A program made the position numbers and the translations under genes. Below, one piece after another: positions 60,192 to 62,279 of a stretch of 62,279 nucleotides of DNA (position 1 is the first letter of the stretch; each line of letters opens with the position of its first letter). The notes below the pieces were generated by a model that was not told where the DNA came from, searched no databases, and saw nothing but the letters and a program-made list of their open reading frames with translations. This stretch comes from Laspinema sp. D2d (GTDB taxonomy: Bacteria > Cyanobacteriota > Cyanobacteriia > Cyanobacteriales > Laspinemataceae): contig NZ_JAMXFC010000040.1 in the NCBI RefSeq assembly GCF_025370755.1, positions 1 to 62,279 on the forward strand, written 5' to 3'.

Positions 60192-62166
60192 GTCCCAATG
60201 ACCTCTAATCCCTTTCAGGGATTGAAACTCGATCCACCGGATGCTGACCGCCCCTGGAATCTTCAGTCCCAATGACCTCTAATCCCTTTCAGGGATTGAA
60301 ACCCAATCCCGCTTTCCTAAGAAACCAGCGGAAAGTCCCAATGACCTCTAATCCCTTTCAGGGATTGAAACCTCTCCCTCTCAGCGCGACAGAGACATAC
60401 TTGTACATCCGTGTCCCAATGACCTCTAATCCCTTTCAGGGATTGAAACTTGGTATCCCCAGGAATAAGGGGCACTATTTTCTCCCGGTCCCAATGACCT
60501 CTAATCCCTTTCAGGGATTGAAACCAGATGATAGAGAGACGAACTAGATAACGTTACCGTCCCAATGACCTCTAATCCCTTTCAGGGATTGAAACGACTG
60601 TGATCGCTGCAACCCAAGGCATTATTTCCGTCCCAATGACCTCTAATCCCTTTCAGGGATTGAAACCAGGAGGTATCACCTGGGTTGCCACTGATGATTT
60701 GTCCCAATGACCTCTAATCCCTTTCAGGGATTGAAACCTTAAGAGGTGTTTTTCCGTGCTGGTGAGGACAGGTCCCAATGACCTCTAATCCCTTTCAGGG
60801 ATTGAAACCCCCATGAGTGACTCTCTCCGGGATTTGGTAGAGGTCCCAATGACCTCTAATCCCTTTCAGGGATTGAAACGGGAAAATTGGAAATGCCATG
60901 CGACGCTATAGAGTCCCAATGACCTCTAATCCCTTTCAGGGATTGAAACGAGGTTATTATCGGCTTCCTCATTAGAGATAGAGTCCCAATGACCTCTAAT
61001 CCCTTTCAGGGATTGAAACCAAATGGTGAAGGCAACAGCTAGAGGCAACTATCGTCCCAATGACCTCTAATCCCTTTCAGGGATTGAAACCTGTCACGCG
61101 CAGTGCTGCGCTTTAAAAGGGACGGTCCCAATGACCTCTAATCCCTTTCAGGGATTGAAACTAGATTCAGGCGATCGCTCTTTATCGGGGACGGCGTCCC
61201 AATGACCTCTAATCCCTTTCAGGGATTGAAACTTCACCAGTAAATCCGGTGAATTGATTCTACCCAAGTCCCAATGACCTCTAATCCCTTTCAGGGATTG
61301 AAACAGGGTGAACTCGATATCAATAAACCCATTACTACGTCCCAATGACCTCTAATCCCTTTCAGGGATTGAAACTAGCAATCACTGGATCGCGCCATTC
61401 CGATTGCCAGTCCCAATGACCTCTAATCCCTTTCAGGGATTGAAACGTTGCCATCTCCATCAATCCTCAGCCCTGTAAGTCCCAATGACCTCTAATCCCT
61501 TTCAGGGATTGAAACACGGGGGTTTTTTGGCGGTCGATTGCGACGGGCGTCCCAATGACCTCTAATCCCTTTCAGGGATTGAAACACTTATTTAAGAATT
61601 GAAAAAGAGCAGTTTTGGGTCCCAATGACCTCTAATCCCTTTCAGGGATTGAAACGGGTACAGTGCCATTGCCCCACCTTGAGGGTACGCCCCGGTCCCA
61701 ATGACCTCTAATCCCTTTCAGGGATTGAAACTTTCAGCCAGCGGGAGGATTCAGCCCGAACAATCCGTCCCAATGACCTCTAATCCCTTTCAGGGATTGA
61801 AACTGGTTCCTTCTGCTTCCTCTTCCCGCTGCTTCTGCGGGTCGGGTCCCAATGACCTCTAATCCCTTTCAGGGATTGAAACTATTGAGGCTACGGAAAT
61901 ATTTTTTTCCCTCAAGTCCCAATGACCTCTAATCCCTTTCAGGGATTGAAACAAATTGGCCCGCCGCGAAAGAAGGACAACCTCAGGTCCCAATGACCTC
62001 TAATCCCTTTCAGGGATTGAAACGCAATTAATAGGGAATTGAGTAGTTGCCGATCGCGTCCCAATGACCTCTAATCCCTTTCAGGGATTGAAACTGGATC
62101 CTTTAAATATTCTGCGGTGAGCCGATTTCGTCCCAATGACCTCTAATCCCTTTCAGGGATTGAAAC
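60192..62166 (+). CRISPR. CRISPR array, 28 repeats and 27 spacers
   Basis: I counted 28 copies of a 37-bp repeat that starts GTCCCAATGACC and ends AGGGATTGAAAC; the last starts at 62130. All copies read identical. Spacers are 32-42 nt, most 34. The AATCCC/GGGATT stem and the ATTGAAAC handle fit Cas6 processing in the plus direction, the same as the cas genes, with the leader at 59939-60191. Even the leader-distal repeat is intact, so I see no decayed end. Spacer 14 (61162-61195) contains a full HIP1 octamer. Confidence 0.99.
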
Positions 62167-62279
62167 CTTTTCCCGGCGGCCCTTGGTCCCCGCTGTCCCC
62201 TGCTTACAGATATATGTTTTTAACCCCTAACAAGTATTGAGGGGTAAAGTGAGCGGATGTAGAGGTAAGGGGTCTGGGA
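62167..62279. other. Region after the array
   Basis: There are 113 bp with no further repeat. A short stem ACCCCT/AGGGGT (62223-62228, 62240-62245) is visible. The array ends inside the window. Confidence 0.5.

Noticed and set aside
60272-60547. ORF of 91 codons inside the array
   Set aside because: Its peptide repeats (MTSNPFQGLK) are only a translation of CRISPR repeats.
61148-61345. Minus-strand ORF inside the array
   Set aside because: Same reason: repeated peptide FQSLKGIRGHWD is the antisense of the CRISPR repeat.

Overview
This window looks like a chromosome segment of a filamentous, Oscillatoria-like cyanobacterium. The evidence is the very frequent HIP1 octamer GCGATCGC, cyanobacteria-restricted families (DUF3155, a CCB1-like cytochrome b6f assembly factor, a GlgA2-type glycogen synthase), an aa3-type oxidase operon of cyanobacterial layout, and many short palindromic intergenic repeats. 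Species cannot be fixed from the sequence alone.

Layout. 1-12900: a ZIP-like membrane protein, a GAF histidine kinase, DUF3155, CCB1-like, glgX, a redoxin, a pentapeptide-repeat protein, an MBL-fold protein with an altered metal site, and a gamma-glutamylcyclotransferase. 13000-18650: a TolB-like lipoprotein, two secreted paralogues built from a repeated WTDSCLGL/WVYRTD module, and a dual-specificity phosphatase. 18764-22092: an ergothioneine operon egtC-egtB-egtD. 22242-26450: an ADP-ribosylglycohydrolase, a two-gene ABC exporter with a secreted protein, and a Uma2 protein. 26574-26747: a MITE-like element. 26870-32896: ctaB-ctaA (minus) divergent from ctaC-ctaD-ctaE (plus), i.e. haem O/A synthesis next to cytochrome c oxidase. 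33173-40215: a mixed region with an orphan HisKA domain, an XRE regulator with palindromic operators, an SGNH hydrolase, a DUF433 pseudogene, an Eis-like acetyltransferase, a GT4 glycosyltransferase and a 52-aa zinc ribbon. 40357-46501: pbpC, a REC-HisKA hybrid with a response regulator, and glgA.

46790-62166: a complete type I-D CRISPR-Cas locus. A WYL-domain regulator is divergent from cas3, followed by an unusual ~1.5 kb insert, then cas10d, csc2, csc1, cas6, cas4, cas1, cas2, a leader and a 28-repeat array with 27 spacers. Cas3 is helicase-only and the HD nuclease motif lies in Cas10d, as expected for I-D.

The most unusual stretch is 49919-51465, between cas3 and cas10d. Directly downstream of cas3, on the minus strand, are two degenerate CRISPR repeats flanking a 51-nt pseudo-spacer. 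The first 14 nt of that pseudo-spacer match, with one or two mismatches and next to a GTC motif (a type I-D PAM), two sites inside an adjacent 83-bp tandem duplication. Each site abuts the -35 box of a possible forward promoter reading toward cas10d. This is what a Cascade-guiding, crRNA-like regulatory RNA (CreA/CreR-type) would look like. The same insert holds two 25-codon ORFs, a small Asn/Glu-rich protein, a MITE-like element, and a HepT-family (DUF86) protein translationally coupled to cas10d in which the conserved R-x4-H-x-Y catalytic motif reads R-x4-Y-x-H. Functional statements here are inference from sequence; no searches were run.
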